Source: Nitrosomonas sp.
GTDB taxonomy: Bacteria > Pseudomonadota > Gammaproteobacteria > Burkholderiales > Nitrosomonadaceae
Reading direction: 5' to 3'
Assembly: GCA_024281675.1 (NCBI GenBank)
Contig: JAMXAG010000002.1
Location: forward strand, 1-64,000
DNA length: 64,000 nucleotides
In this document: positions 37,036-46,479 of the stretch, in pieces
How positions within the stretch are numbered: the first letter of the stretch is position 1
Layout of the letters: the number at the start of each line of letters is the position of its first letter
Translations under genes and position numbers: made by a program
Notes under the pieces: generated by a model
Seen by the model: only the letters and a program-made list of their open reading frames with translations
What the model was told of the DNA's origin: nothing
The model's database searches: none

Positions 37036-37359
37036 TCAACGTTCCAACTGATCAAACTTGTCACTAACTTTGGCCCAGTTATCAGCATCCGGTAATGCCT
37101 CTTTTTTTTCAATAATCGGTTGCCATTCTTTGGAGAGTTCCGCATTTAATGCAATAAAATGCGTTTGTCCGTCAGGCACATCATCTTCTGCAAAAATTGC
37201 CTCTACCGGACACTCTGCAACACACAGTGTACAATCGATACACTCATCCGGATCAATAACTAAAATATTAGGTCCTTCACGAAAACAATCAACCGGACAT
37301 ACATCTACACAATCTGTATACTTACATTTGATACAACTTTCAGTTACTACATAAGCCAT
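37036..37359 (-). CDS. fdxA: 7Fe-8S type ferredoxin FdxA
   Basis: A 107-residue ferredoxin. The N-terminal cluster segment has [18 protein letters not shown] and the second [16 protein letters not shown], giving one 3Fe-4S and one 4Fe-4S cluster in the Azotobacter FdI style. The length, the MAYVVTESC start and the tail with [15 protein letters not shown] are typical of betaproteobacterial FdxA. A strong AAGGAAGAG site precedes the ATG. Small cytoplasmic electron carrier; its partner is not evident from the neighbours. Confidence 0.95.
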   Translation of the reverse strand: MAYVVTESCIKCKYTDCVDVCPVDCFREGPNILVIDPDECIDCTLCVAECPVEAIFAEDDVPDGQTHFIALNAELSKEWQPIIEKKEALPDADNWAKVSDKFDQLER

Positions 37360-37553
37360 GACAACTCTTCCTTGCTAAGCGCTTTGTACAAAATAGAATC
37401 TTGCATTTTATCAGAATTCTCATAAACAAAGCCAACATCAAACCTGTTAAATAATGCGTAGGATTGCATCATATTTTTTGCAGTTGCTGTTTATATTGAC
37501 CAACTGATTGGTTAGAACACGATGAATCAAGAAAATAAGCAATTAAGAAACGA

Positions 37554-39674
37554 CTAATCTTTGATGCGGGTAATCTTAATGATGTCTTTAATGTGCCTTA
37601 GTCCTCGCATCACTTGAGCAAGATGCTGGCGATTATTGATTTGTATAATAAGGCGCATATAAGTGTAATCATCCCCACTTTCCATATCGATATCATCAAT
37701 ATTGGATTCAGCTTTGGCGATTTCAGCTGCAACTTGCGCTAATACACCCTTTTTGTTTGCCGCAGTAACTCGAATGCTTACTTCAAAACTCCTGGCAATA
37801 TCTTTACCCCAAGCCACATCCAGGCAATTCGAGCAGTTCTCTGGGCTTTTCTGACTACTAGCAATGACTGAGCAGTCATGCGTATGAATGATAAGGCCAT
37901 GTTCCTTTTTAATGATGCCTGCAATTTCATCGCCTGGGATCGGTCGGCAACATTTAGCGAATTGCACGGTCAACCCTTCTGTTCCCAGTATCATGATGGG
38001 GCTTGCTATCTGTTCGCTAGCCATAGACTCGAAGGGAGAGATAAGTCGTTTTGCAATGACAGCGGGAAGCTGTTTTCCCAAGGCCATTTCTGCTAACAAA
38101 TCTTCTTTAGATTTCACGCCACTATCACGAACGAGTTTTTCCCACTGCGCTTCAGTGATCGTTTCCGGATTGATATTGAATGATTGCAATGCTTGGTTTA
38201 ATAATCGTTCTCCCAATTTCACCGATTCGTCATATTGAATATTTTTGAGAAAATGACGGATATGAGAACGCGCCCTCCCGGTTACCACATAACTGAGCCA
38301 AGCAGGATTAGGTTTTGCGTAAGGTGCCGTAACAATTTCAACGCGATCGCCACTTTTTAATTTAGTACGTAAAGGAGCGCTTTCACCGTTAATTTTTGCC
38401 GCAACACAGCAATTTCCTATATCCGAATGTACTGCATATGCAAAATCAACTGCTGTGGAGCCTCTTGGTAGTGTTAAGATTTTTCCTTGCGGAGTAAATA
38501 CATACACATCGCCCGGAAATAGATCAATTTTGAGATGCTCCAGGAATTCCAAAGAATCGGAAGTGTTTGATAGCAGCGCCTCTAGTAATCCTTGTAACCA
38601 TTGACCAGATTTCAAGTGTTCGTTTTTGAACTCGCTATTATCTGAAGATTTATAAAGCCAATGCGCCGCTATGCCATTTTCTGCAACACTATGCATTTCA
38701 ATCGTACGAATTTGAATCTCAATAGGCAAACCGAATGGCCCTAACAAAGTGCTATGTAACGATTGATAACCGTTGTTCTTAGGAATCGCGATGTAGTCTT
38801 TGAATTTCCCAGGAATAGGACGATACAATCCATGTAATATTCCCAAGGTTACATAACAGGAAGGAATATCTTTAACAATCACACGAAAACCATAAATATC
38901 CAACACTTCAGAAAAAGACAAATGCTTATCCAGCATTTTGGTATAGATGCTATAGAGATGCTTTTCCCGTCCCGTTACCTCCGCATCCAAGCCCGCTTCT
39001 TTCAGTTTTATTTTAATTGCATCAAGGATTCTGCCAACCACCATACGGCGGTTACCTCGTGCTGCTTTTGTGGCTTTAACCAATACGTTATAGCGCATTG
39101 GATAAGAATAGCGGAAACCCAGTTCCTGCAATTCCTGAAAAACATTATTAAGGCCTAGTCGATAAGCAATGGGAGCATAAATTTCTAGCGTTTCGCGTGC
39201 GATACTCTGTTGTTTTGCAGAATTCATAGATTCCAGCGTACGCATATTGTGCAATCGATCCGCTAGCTTAATCAAAATAACACGTACATCACGAGCCATT
39301 GCTAGCAGCATTTTACGAAAATTCTCTGCTTGTGCTTCTTCTTGTGTTTGAAATTTGATCTTTGCCAGTTTAGAGACGCCATCTACCAATTCAGCCACGG
39401 AATCACCAAAACGTTCGCTGATTTCGGCTTTGGAAATTTCTGTATCTTCGACCACATCGTGTAACAAAGCCGCCATTAACGTAGGTGCATCAAGATGCAA
39501 AGAACTTAAAATTCTTGCTACTGCAACCGGGTGGGAAAAATAAGGTTCCCCGGATTTACGAAATTGCCCTGAGTGCGCACCACTGCCAAAGGAATGCGCA
39601 ATTTTCAGCTGTGCAACATCTTCGGGTTTAAGATACTGTGCTACTTCAGAAAATAGAGTTTCTGATTCAGGCAT
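37554..39674 (-). CDS. spoT: RelA/SpoT bifunctional (p)ppGpp synthetase/hydrolase
   Basis: A 706-residue long RSH enzyme. The N-terminal HD hydrolase has FSHPVAVA and ALLHDVVEDTE with His72-Asp73; the synthetase follows with GREKHLYSIYTKML, DIYGFRVIV and NNGYQSLH. Then come the TGS domain (VYVFTPQGKILTLPRGSTAVDFAYAVH), a helical segment, a zinc-finger-like CCRPIPGDEI, and a C-terminal ACT domain. Hydrolase residues look intact, so it should both make and degrade the alarmone and set the stringent response. In many betaproteobacteria rpoZ lies just upstream; here the upstream gene is instead an NlpC/P60 protein. Confidence 0.95.
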   Translation of the reverse strand: MPESETLFSEVAQYLKPEDVAQLKIAHSFGSGAHSGQFRKSGEPYFSHPVAVARILSSLHLDAPTLMAALLHDVVEDTEISKAEISERFGDSVAELVDGVSKLAKIKFQTQEEAQAENFRKMLLAMARDVRVILIKLADRLHNMRTLESMNSAKQQSIARETLEIYAPIAYRLGLNNVFQELQELGFRYSYPMRYNVLVKATKAARGNRRMVVGRILDAIKIKLKEAGLDAEVTGREKHLYSIYTKMLDKHLSFSEVLDIYGFRVIVKDIPSCYVTLGILHGLYRPIPGKFKDYIAIPKNNGYQSLHSTLLGPFGLPIEIQIRTIEMHSVAENGIAAHWLYKSSDNSEFKNEHLKSGQWLQGLLEALLSNTSDSLEFLEHLKIDLFPGDVYVFTPQGKILTLPRGSTAVDFAYAVHSDIGNCCVAAKINGESAPLRTKLKSGDRVEIVTAPYAKPNPAWLSYVVTGRARSHIRHFLKNIQYDESVKLGERLLNQALQSFNINPETITEAQWEKLVRDSGVKSKEDLLAEMALGKQLPAVIAKRLISPFESMASEQIASPIMILGTEGLTVQFAKCCRPIPGDEIAGIIKKEHGLIIHTHDCSVIASSQKSPENCSNCLDVAWGKDIARSFEVSIRVTAANKKGVLAQVAAEIAKAESNIDDIDMESGDDYTYMRLIIQINNRQHLAQVMRGLRHIKDIIKITRIKD

Positions 39675-39735
39675 AAAATTAACAGCCCCTAAAAATCATA
39701 TTTGAAAAATACTGAATTTACTAATTGAGAAGAGA

Positions 39736-40227
39736 CTATATTCTAACTGACTTCCAATAATTGGATTTCCAATAATTGTCATTCAGCCGAGATATCGTGA
39801 CGCCTTTTCTTTCAGAGACGTGCAGAAACCGGTCATTCTCTAAAAAAATACCGACGTGGCCTGATTGAAAAGTTGTTTTGAAGAAAACTAAATCGCCTGC
39901 CTTTAACTCACTTTTGTTGACTTCTTTTCCTAGTCTAGTTTGTAACGCAGTTGTTCTAGGTAGATCCAGCCCCAGTTTTGTTTTAAAAGTTACATAAACA
40001 AAACCTGAACAATCGATTCCCGAGCGACTTAAACCACCATACCGATAACGAACACCCTGCCAATCATTAAATTGAGAATATAGTACTTTCTTTACGTAAG
40101 CGGAATCGGTCAGCTTAGCAGTATTCAGTGATAACGAGCTTCTTTCTTGTAAAGCCCCACAGCTCATTAACAGGCTGGTAACAAAAACCAGTACCGCAAA
40201 CCGGACAATATTCCGTGTAATCGACAT
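39736..40227 (-). CDS. NlpC/P60 family cell-wall peptidase lipoprotein
   Basis: A 163-residue lipoprotein: signal peptide ending LLMSC with lipidated Cys23, then a compact NlpC/P60 domain. The catalytic Cys73 lies in GIDCSGFVYVTF, the His in SGHVGIFLENDRFLHVS. It resembles Spr/MepS, an endopeptidase cutting peptidoglycan peptide cross-links in the periplasm. It follows cheB by 36 bp on the same strand, so it may be transcribed from the chemotaxis operon, but no functional link is known. Confidence 0.9.
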   Translation of the reverse strand: MSITRNIVRFAVLVFVTSLLMSCGALQERSSLSLNTAKLTDSAYVKKVLYSQFNDWQGVRYRYGGLSRSGIDCSGFVYVTFKTKLGLDLPRTTALQTRLGKEVNKSELKAGDLVFFKTTFQSGHVGIFLENDRFLHVSERKGVTISRLNDNYWKSNYWKSVRI

Positions 40228-40263
40228 TGAATGATTGATTCCAACAAAATGAAGAAAATTTAA

Positions 40264-41343
40264 CTACACGCGATTGGTACGGATTCCCATAGAAGATAAC
40301 TTCGACAATACGCTTCTGGCAATATCTTTTAATGGTACAACTTCATTGACACCACCAGCCGCAATCGCTTCTTTTGGCATTCCAAAAACCACACAACTAG
40401 CTTCATCTTGAGCAAAATTATAGGCGCCGGCCTTGTGCATTTCTAACATTCCAGACGCACCATCTCTTCCCATGCCCGTCATAATAACGCCAATGGCATT
40501 CTTACCCGCACAGTTCGCCGCTGAACGAAATAGTACATCAACCGATGGACGGTGTCGACTCACCGGCTCACCTTGATTCAATTCGGTAATATAATTCGCA
40601 CCACTACGTTTCAATAGTAAATGCGAGTGCCCTGGCGCGATAAATGCATGCCCCGGCAGGAGCCGTTCTTCGCCACGTGCTTCTGTCACTGATATCTTAC
40701 AAAGACTATTCAACCGATTAGCAAAAGATTTCGTAAAGCCTTCTGGCATATGCTGCGTGATTAAGATAGCCGGAGAGTCAGGAGGCATTTGAACAAGAAA
40801 ATCTTTAATGGCTTCCGTACCTCCAGTAGAGGCTCCAACAATGATCAATTTTTCCGTCGAGGCGATGCGATTGGACAGTGATGGCAAAACCGCATCCGCA
40901 GTATTGCTCTGAGTCGCCGTGATCGCTGTACGTTTTTTTAATCGTGCAGCTTTGGCAATACGAATTTTATTGGTAATTTCGCCGCTATATTCTTTAAGCC
41001 CATCAGCAATACCAATTTTGGGTTTTGATACAAAATCTACCGCCCCAAGTTCCAGAGCGCGAAAAGTCACTTCGGATCCTTTCTCAGTCAAAGTAGATAC
41101 CATAACTACCGGCATCGGCCGAAGACGCATCAATTTTTCCAAAAAATCAATGCCATCCATACGAGGCATTTCGACATCCAGTGTCAGTACGTCAGGATTT
41201 GTCTCGCGAATCATTTCACGTGCTACGAGCGGATCGGCGGCAGCACCAATAACCTCCATATCGGACTCATTATTAATTATCTCGGTAAGTAGCTTACGTA
41301 TTAATGCAGAATCGTCAACAACCAAGACCTTAATTTTACTCAT
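40264..41343 (-). CDS. cheB: CheB protein-glutamate methylesterase/deamidase
   Basis: A 359-residue response regulator enzyme. The receiver domain carries Asp56 in [12 protein letters not shown] and the conserved DD at 10-11. The effector domain shows the catalytic Ser in [10 protein letters not shown], His in [14 protein letters not shown], and Asp in [11 protein letters not shown]. It removes methyl groups from chemoreceptors when phosphorylated by CheA, giving adaptation. Placed directly after cheR and cheD, as in betaproteobacterial che operons. Confidence 0.97.
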   Translation of the reverse strand: MSKIKVLVVDDSALIRKLLTEIINNESDMEVIGAAADPLVAREMIRETNPDVLTLDVEMPRMDGIDFLEKLMRLRPMPVVMVSTLTEKGSEVTFRALELGAVDFVSKPKIGIADGLKEYSGEITNKIRIAKAARLKKRTAITATQSNTADAVLPSLSNRIASTEKLIIVGASTGGTEAIKDFLVQMPPDSPAILITQHMPEGFTKSFANRLNSLCKISVTEARGEERLLPGHAFIAPGHSHLLLKRSGANYITELNQGEPVSRHRPSVDVLFRSAANCAGKNAIGVIMTGMGRDGASGMLEMHKAGAYNFAQDEASCVVFGMPKEAIAAGGVNEVVPLKDIARSVLSKLSSMGIRTNRV

Positions 41344-41373
41344 GATAATGCCTCAATTATTCTAATAGCTTAC

Positions 41374-41988
41374 TTAAGAAAACAATTCAATTTCTCCACC
41401 GCCTACATTTACTTTATCCAAAGCTTGTTTATAAGCACTTTCGCGTACCGAAATTTCGGCATTACGAATATTTCTCAGTTTTTTTACCATGACCCTACTG
41501 CTTTTTGGAAAAAAATAGACTTTGCGTGGAAATATATCGACCAAATCCTGCGCCACCACCTTTATTTTTTCCATTTTAAGAAAATTCAAGACGAAATCTG
41601 CATTTCGTTGACCAATATTGGTAACGGTCATGCTCTCGATGACATTTCCACCGCCAAATACTTTCGCTTCGAGATTCGATCGCTGGGCGCCTAGCTTTAG
41701 AAGCTGATTAATCAATATTTCCATTGCATAAGTGCCATAACGTGCTGATGCATTGAGTGGATTATTAGAATCTCCTCCCGCATCCGGCAACATAAAATGA
41801 TTCATCCCGCCAATTCCACTACGGTGATCTCGGATACAAGCCGCCACACATGATCCAAGGACTGTGACCAACATCATATCTTTGTTGGTCACAAAATATT
41901 CACCGGGTAGTAACTTAACAGCTTCACTGTCAAAGTTTCTATCAAAATAAAAATTAGTTGCAACATGTTCATCGGGAATTTGAGCCAT
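41374..41988 (-). CDS. cheD: CheD chemoreceptor glutamine deamidase
   Basis: A 204-residue protein with the CheD active-site region VTVLGSCVAACIRD and the His in GGMNHFMLPD, then AMEILINQLLKLGA and KVFGGGNVI. CheD deamidates receptor glutamines and can interact with CheC-type phosphatases. It starts 9 bp after cheR. Its last residues read GGGEIELFS, almost the same tail as the CheZ-like protein of this cluster (GDVELF), suggesting a shared docking peptide. Confidence 0.95.
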   Translation of the reverse strand: MAQIPDEHVATNFYFDRNFDSEAVKLLPGEYFVTNKDMMLVTVLGSCVAACIRDHRSGIGGMNHFMLPDAGGDSNNPLNASARYGTYAMEILINQLLKLGAQRSNLEAKVFGGGNVIESMTVTNIGQRNADFVLNFLKMEKIKVVAQDLVDIFPRKVYFFPKSSRVMVKKLRNIRNAEISVRESAYKQALDKVNVGGGEIELFS

Positions 41989-41997
41989 AGCGTTGCC

Positions 41998-42852
41998 TTA
42001 TTTATGAGCTAATTCGTACACCGTCTTCTCACGTAATTTAAATAAATCAGATGCATGCTGAAAACTTTCTGAATGTCCGGCAAATAATAATCCGTCGGGC
42101 GCTAACAGCGGAACAAATTTCTTCAGGATTTTATACTGTGTTGGTTTATCAAAATAAATCATTACATTACGGCAAAATATCGCGTCAAAAGGACCACGAA
42201 TTGGCCAAACTTCATCGAGCAAATTTAGCTGCCGGAATGTGATCATATTGCGCAGCTCTGGGCGGACTCTTGCTGATCCGGCATGGTGGCCTTTGCCTTT
42301 CAAAAAAAACTGGCGAAGTTTTTCTTTGGGAATTTTTTCCAACCGATCTAACGAGTAAATTCCAAGCTGGGCCTTTGCGAGTACATTAGTATCCAAGTCA
42401 GTCGCCAGAATATGTACCGGTGGAGTCATGGATTTAAACGCGTTAGTCACTGCCATGGCCATTGAATAAGGCTCTTCACCCGTTGAAGAAGCACTACACC
42501 AAAGCTGTATTTTCTTCTGATTTTTACGCTGTTCTAGATGCTTCTCAAAGATAGGGAAATGGTGTTGTTCACGGAAAAAGGCCGTTAAATTGGTTGTTAA
42601 TGCATTCGTAAATGCCTCCCACTCTTCAGAATTGCCTTTTTCCAAAAAACCTAAATAATCTTTAAAACTGTTCAGGCCATTTGCACGAACTCGTCGTGCA
42701 AGACGGCTATAAACCATATTCTGCTTACTGGGTGATAACGAAATTCCTGCATGCTGATAAATAAGTTTCTTAATGCGCTCGAAATCTTGTTGAGTAAAAG
42801 CATATTCCCGTTCTTTATTATCAGAAACTTCACTGTCTGTGCTTATTCCCAT
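41998..42852 (-). CDS. cheR: CheR chemotaxis protein methyltransferase
   Basis: A 284-residue S-adenosylmethionine-dependent methyltransferase. The N-terminal all-alpha domain precedes TTNLTAFFREQHHF, the SAM-binding WCSASSTGEEPYSMAM, the acidic LATDLDTNVLAKA and FDAIFCRNVMIYFDK. It methylates receptor glutamates and balances CheB. A 208-bp gap separates it from cheA upstream, so cheR-cheD-cheB may have their own promoter. Confidence 0.97.
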   Translation of the reverse strand: MGISTDSEVSDNKEREYAFTQQDFERIKKLIYQHAGISLSPSKQNMVYSRLARRVRANGLNSFKDYLGFLEKGNSEEWEAFTNALTTNLTAFFREQHHFPIFEKHLEQRKNQKKIQLWCSASSTGEEPYSMAMAVTNAFKSMTPPVHILATDLDTNVLAKAQLGIYSLDRLEKIPKEKLRQFFLKGKGHHAGSARVRPELRNMITFRQLNLLDEVWPIRGPFDAIFCRNVMIYFDKPTQYKILKKFVPLLAPDGLLFAGHSESFQHASDLFKLREKTVYELAHK

Positions 42853-43060
42853 AGTTATGTCAACCTAAATCTGTACCATTTTTTATCTTCATTCTAGAAA
42901 ACCTACCGCACAGTAAAAGTTGACTTGACGATTACATTTTCGTTTGCAAATAGGTGTTCTATACTATTAAGAAACTCGTATTGATAGACTTTATAAAATT
43001 GCGGACAAGAGTGTTTGTATCCGAAAAATAAACAGCAAACACCTCGGAAGGACATCAACA

Positions 43061-45199
43061 TCACACCATTTCTTGTTGTGATGCCATTACTAAAGCTGCT
43101 GTATCGAGAATGAGCGCAACCTTCCCATCGCCCATAATCGTTGCGCCCGATACGCCTTTAACTCGGCGATAATTCGTTTCAAGACTCTTAATGACGACTT
43201 GATGCTGACCAACCAAATCATCTACAAACAGTGCCGCTTTGCGGCCTTCTGCTTCCAGGATAACCAAAATACCATCGTGTACCGAAGTAACATTAGGGTG
43301 TAGATTAAAAATCTCATGCAAAGCTATAATGGGGAGATATTCCCCGCGCACTTGCACTACCCTGCCATTGCCGCTAACGGTTTTGATATCGGCAGCAGTA
43401 GGTTGTAATGACTCGATAATATAGTTGAGCGGTACGATAAACATTTGATCGCCAGCTGCAACAGACAGTCCATCCAATATTGCCAATGTCAACGGCAAGC
43501 GAATTGATATCCGTGTGCCGACGCCAAACGAAGATTCGATATCAATGCGTCCACCTAAGCTTTGAATATTACGCTTCACCACATCCATTCCGACACCTCG
43601 GCCAGAAACATCCGTAATAGCGTCAGCAGTAGAAAATCCTGCTTCAAAAATTAATTGCCAAACTTCCTGGTCGGTCATGCCATCATGAATCGACAATCCA
43701 CGCTCCCGAGCTTTGGCAAGAATTTTTGCTCGATTGAGGCCCGCACCGTCATCGCTGACTTCGATTACAATGCTGCCTCCTTGGTGAAACGCACGCAGTG
43801 TAATCGTGCCTTGCATTGATTTTCCTGCGGCTCTACGATTTTCAGGTTGCTCAATTCCATGGTCTAAGCTGTTTCTAACTAAGTGTGTCAGTGGATCAGC
43901 AATCTTCTCGATAAGCCCTTTATCAAGCTCGGTATTTTCACCGACTGTTTTTAATTCCACTCGCTTATTCAGTTTTGAAGCCAAGTCACGCACCACGCGA
44001 GGGTATCGACTGAATACAAAACTAATTGGCATCATACGAATTGACATCACAGATTCTTGTAAATCACGAGTATTTCGCTCCAATTGGTTCATGCCACTAT
44101 GCAATTTCTCAAAAACAACTGGATCAAATTGAGAAGCTGTCTGAGCCAACATCGCTTGTGTAATCACCAATTCACCAACCAGATTAATCATCTGATCAAC
44201 TTTTTCGATACTTACCCGAATTGAAGAAGCTTCATTCGATGTAGCGGGTGCATTAGCTTTGGTAGATGCTTTTGCCGTTTGACGCTGATCTGTATTCTGA
44301 TGGAGCAATGGCTTCTCTGTTATTTCTGAAGGATTATTCTCCTTAGGTGCTGCAGGTGCATCTGGAAAAAAACCGTAACCGGGTGAAGCCAGTGCTTCTT
44401 TGGCTTTATAATGCAGGGAAGTATCATCCTGATTAGCTTCTTTTTCTTTCAATACATTCTCAATGATATTATTCGATACCTCCGATTCAATTTTTAATTT
44501 CTCAGGGTCTACGACAAAAGCTAGAGCCTCCCAAACATCCTCTTCGTTATTCTCGGTAGCTAACTTTAGTCTGCACAAGTTATCATCACTACTCCTAGTT
44601 TCATCTTCAAGAGCGCCTAATAATTGGAGATTGCTGAATAAGTTTTCTAATGCGGCCTCATTTAAACCAAATTTTGAAAACTCTATACGATAAATGCACT
44701 TTGGCTTATTTTCCGTTACTGTGGCGGTGTTCTCGACAACCTGAAGGTTTTCTATCGAGGCATCAGTTTTACTCTCAGTATTGGAGGATTCTTTATTCGA
44801 TAGTAGTTGCGTCTCATCGCTTAATTTTTCCAGCTCGTCTAAAACCATAGCCGCTTCAGCAGGATCTGCCGCACCTTCGCCGCGATGTCCCGCGAGCTGA
44901 TTTTTAATCACATCCCCCGCTTTGAGGAAAGCATCAATCATTTCACTGCGTACCTCAAGTTCACCTTTACGCAATTTATCAAGCAATGATTCCAACATAT
45001 GCGTTGTCTCCGTTATATCGGTAAAACCAAATGTTCCTGCTCCGCCCTTGATAGAATGCGCAGCACGAAATATCGCGTTTAAATCTTCCAGATCAGGCGA
45101 ATTAACATTCAATCTGAGCAAACATGCTTCCATATCCGCAAGTAATTCTGAAGATTCTTCAAAAAATATTTCATAGAACTGTTCAAGATCATCACTCAT
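43061..45199 (-). CDS. cheA: CheA chemotaxis histidine kinase
   Basis: A 712-residue kinase. The Hpt domain has His48 in FRAAHSIKGGAGTFGF. A linker with a small repeated domain (YRIEFSKFGLNEAALENL) follows, then the dimerisation helices, the ATPase with LTHLVRNSLDHGIEQPE, DDGAGLNRAKI and GRGVGMDVVKRNI, and a CheW-like domain ending IMGDGKVALILD. Standard flagellar CheA layout without receiver. It should phosphorylate the adjacent CheY and CheB. No cheW or receptor gene accompanies it in this window. Confidence 0.97.
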   Translation of the reverse strand: MSDDLEQFYEIFFEESSELLADMEACLLRLNVNSPDLEDLNAIFRAAHSIKGGAGTFGFTDITETTHMLESLLDKLRKGELEVRSEMIDAFLKAGDVIKNQLAGHRGEGAADPAEAAMVLDELEKLSDETQLLSNKESSNTESKTDASIENLQVVENTATVTENKPKCIYRIEFSKFGLNEAALENLFSNLQLLGALEDETRSSDDNLCRLKLATENNEEDVWEALAFVVDPEKLKIESEVSNNIIENVLKEKEANQDDTSLHYKAKEALASPGYGFFPDAPAAPKENNPSEITEKPLLHQNTDQRQTAKASTKANAPATSNEASSIRVSIEKVDQMINLVGELVITQAMLAQTASQFDPVVFEKLHSGMNQLERNTRDLQESVMSIRMMPISFVFSRYPRVVRDLASKLNKRVELKTVGENTELDKGLIEKIADPLTHLVRNSLDHGIEQPENRRAAGKSMQGTITLRAFHQGGSIVIEVSDDGAGLNRAKILAKARERGLSIHDGMTDQEVWQLIFEAGFSTADAITDVSGRGVGMDVVKRNIQSLGGRIDIESSFGVGTRISIRLPLTLAILDGLSVAAGDQMFIVPLNYIIESLQPTAADIKTVSGNGRVVQVRGEYLPIIALHEIFNLHPNVTSVHDGILVILEAEGRKAALFVDDLVGQHQVVIKSLETNYRRVKGVSGATIMGDGKVALILDTAALVMASQQEMV

Positions 45200-45340
45200 A
45201 GATTGCCTATTTAGGTTTTCAAGTTAGCGGATAGCCTAACACTGCATTAAAACGAGTAAAGTAACAAACAAAACCATAAAAATTAGTTATTCGCTTAAAT
45301 GAATCTGACTGATGCATGAATTGCCAAATCATTTGGTTTA

Positions 45341-45706
45341 TTACCCAATAACTTTAGCAATCACCTCGAGTAACCGCTTCGGATCAAACGGCTTGACCAA
45401 CCAACCGGTAGCGCCGGCAGCCCTGCCTTTGGCCTTAATGTCGTCACTGGATTCTGTTGTGAGCATCAAAATAGGTACCGTTTTATAGTTGGACAATTTA
45501 CGCAGCAGTGCTAAAAGTTTTAATCCGTCCATTCGCGGCATATTGATATCGGTTAGCACTAGATTAACAGTATGTTGATTGGCCTTTTCAAGCGCATCTT
45601 CACCATCAACTGCCTGAATTACTTCATAGCCCGCACCTTTAAGCGTAAAAGCAACCATTTGTCTAATAGATGCGGAATCATCGACTGCAAGGATTGTTTT
45701 AGCCAT
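45341..45706 (-). CDS. cheY: CheY-type response regulator
   Basis: A single receiver domain of 121 residues: acidic pair Asp9-Asp10, phosphoacceptor Asp53 in LTDINMPRMDG, Thr in MLTTESS, and Lys in WLVKPFDP. No output domain, so it acts by binding the flagellar switch or another partner. It lies between cheA and the CheZ-like gene, as expected for the motor-controlling CheY. Confidence 0.95.
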   Translation of the reverse strand: MAKTILAVDDSASIRQMVAFTLKGAGYEVIQAVDGEDALEKANQHTVNLVLTDINMPRMDGLKLLALLRKLSNYKTVPILMLTTESSDDIKAKGRAAGATGWLVKPFDPKRLLEVIAKVIG

Positions 45707-45771
45707 TTACCTGTTACTCCTCTTACCTATTGTTAATTTACATTGAAATCTTTTATGTCTATGGAGCGTTG

Positions 45772-46341
45772 TTAAAACAATTCAACATCACCCATTTGCA
45801 TGCCTTGTTGCACCACAGGTTTTCTATTATTTTTAGTTTTGGCGATATTGACCGCTTTGGTAATTCCTTCATGAATCGTATGCAAAGCCGTCTTCCCATT
45901 TCTCCAATTGTCTTCTCTATCAACACGTTGCAATTCCATATTAAGCATTTCGACTTGATGGGTGGTATGTGCCAGTAGCTGCGTCACTAAATCGCCAAAC
46001 TGCAAAGAAGTAATTGCCATTTCCAATTCTTGCTCGATCTTATCGGCAATATTCATTTGCTTATCTAATAATTCCAAAATGGGTTTACTAGCTTCGGGAG
46101 AAGCCATTTTTTCAATCACCAAAACCATCTCATGGTGAGTTTTGGTCAATTTGCTGATGTAGTGGAAGTTAATCACTAAATTATTTACGGCATCGCTGAT
46201 CAGTCGATCAACCTGACCCAACTCACTTTTTATATTCATGAAGTATTCATCAACTTCGGCATTACACAATGCATGATCTGAATTTTCTGAATTCATTTCG
46301 TCAGTAAACTGATTATCAATATTGGATTGCATCTCAGTCAT
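45772..46341 (-). CDS. CheZ-like coiled-coil protein of the chemotaxis operon (candidate CheY-P phosphatase)
   Basis: A 189-residue, almost wholly helical protein not recognised with certainty. Residues 111-124 read TSLQFGDLVTQLLA. Asp117 and Gln121 are spaced D-x3-Q, as in the catalytic QDLTGQ segment of CheZ, and the preceding long helices could form the CheZ four-helix bundle. The C-terminus ends GDVELF after a flexible stretch, which could be a CheY-binding tail like that of CheZ. Its place immediately upstream of cheY fits this role. The overall sequence is too divergent to be sure; it could also be a scaffold or receptor-associated protein. Confidence 0.55.
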   Translation of the reverse strand: MTEMQSNIDNQFTDEMNSENSDHALCNAEVDEYFMNIKSELGQVDRLISDAVNNLVINFHYISKLTKTHHEMVLVIEKMASPEASKPILELLDKQMNIADKIEQELEMAITSLQFGDLVTQLLAHTTHQVEMLNMELQRVDREDNWRNGKTALHTIHEGITKAVNIAKTKNNRKPVVQQGMQMGDVELF

Positions 46342-46479
46342 AATTTTCTCCCGTTTTTAACGGACTTGAAAACCGATCCTCCTGATCTCCAAACATAGTA
46401 TTACTCACAGTATTTTTATTACTGATTTCGAATTGAGAGATTAATTGTTAGAATACAAACAATTAAGATTACAAGCTTT

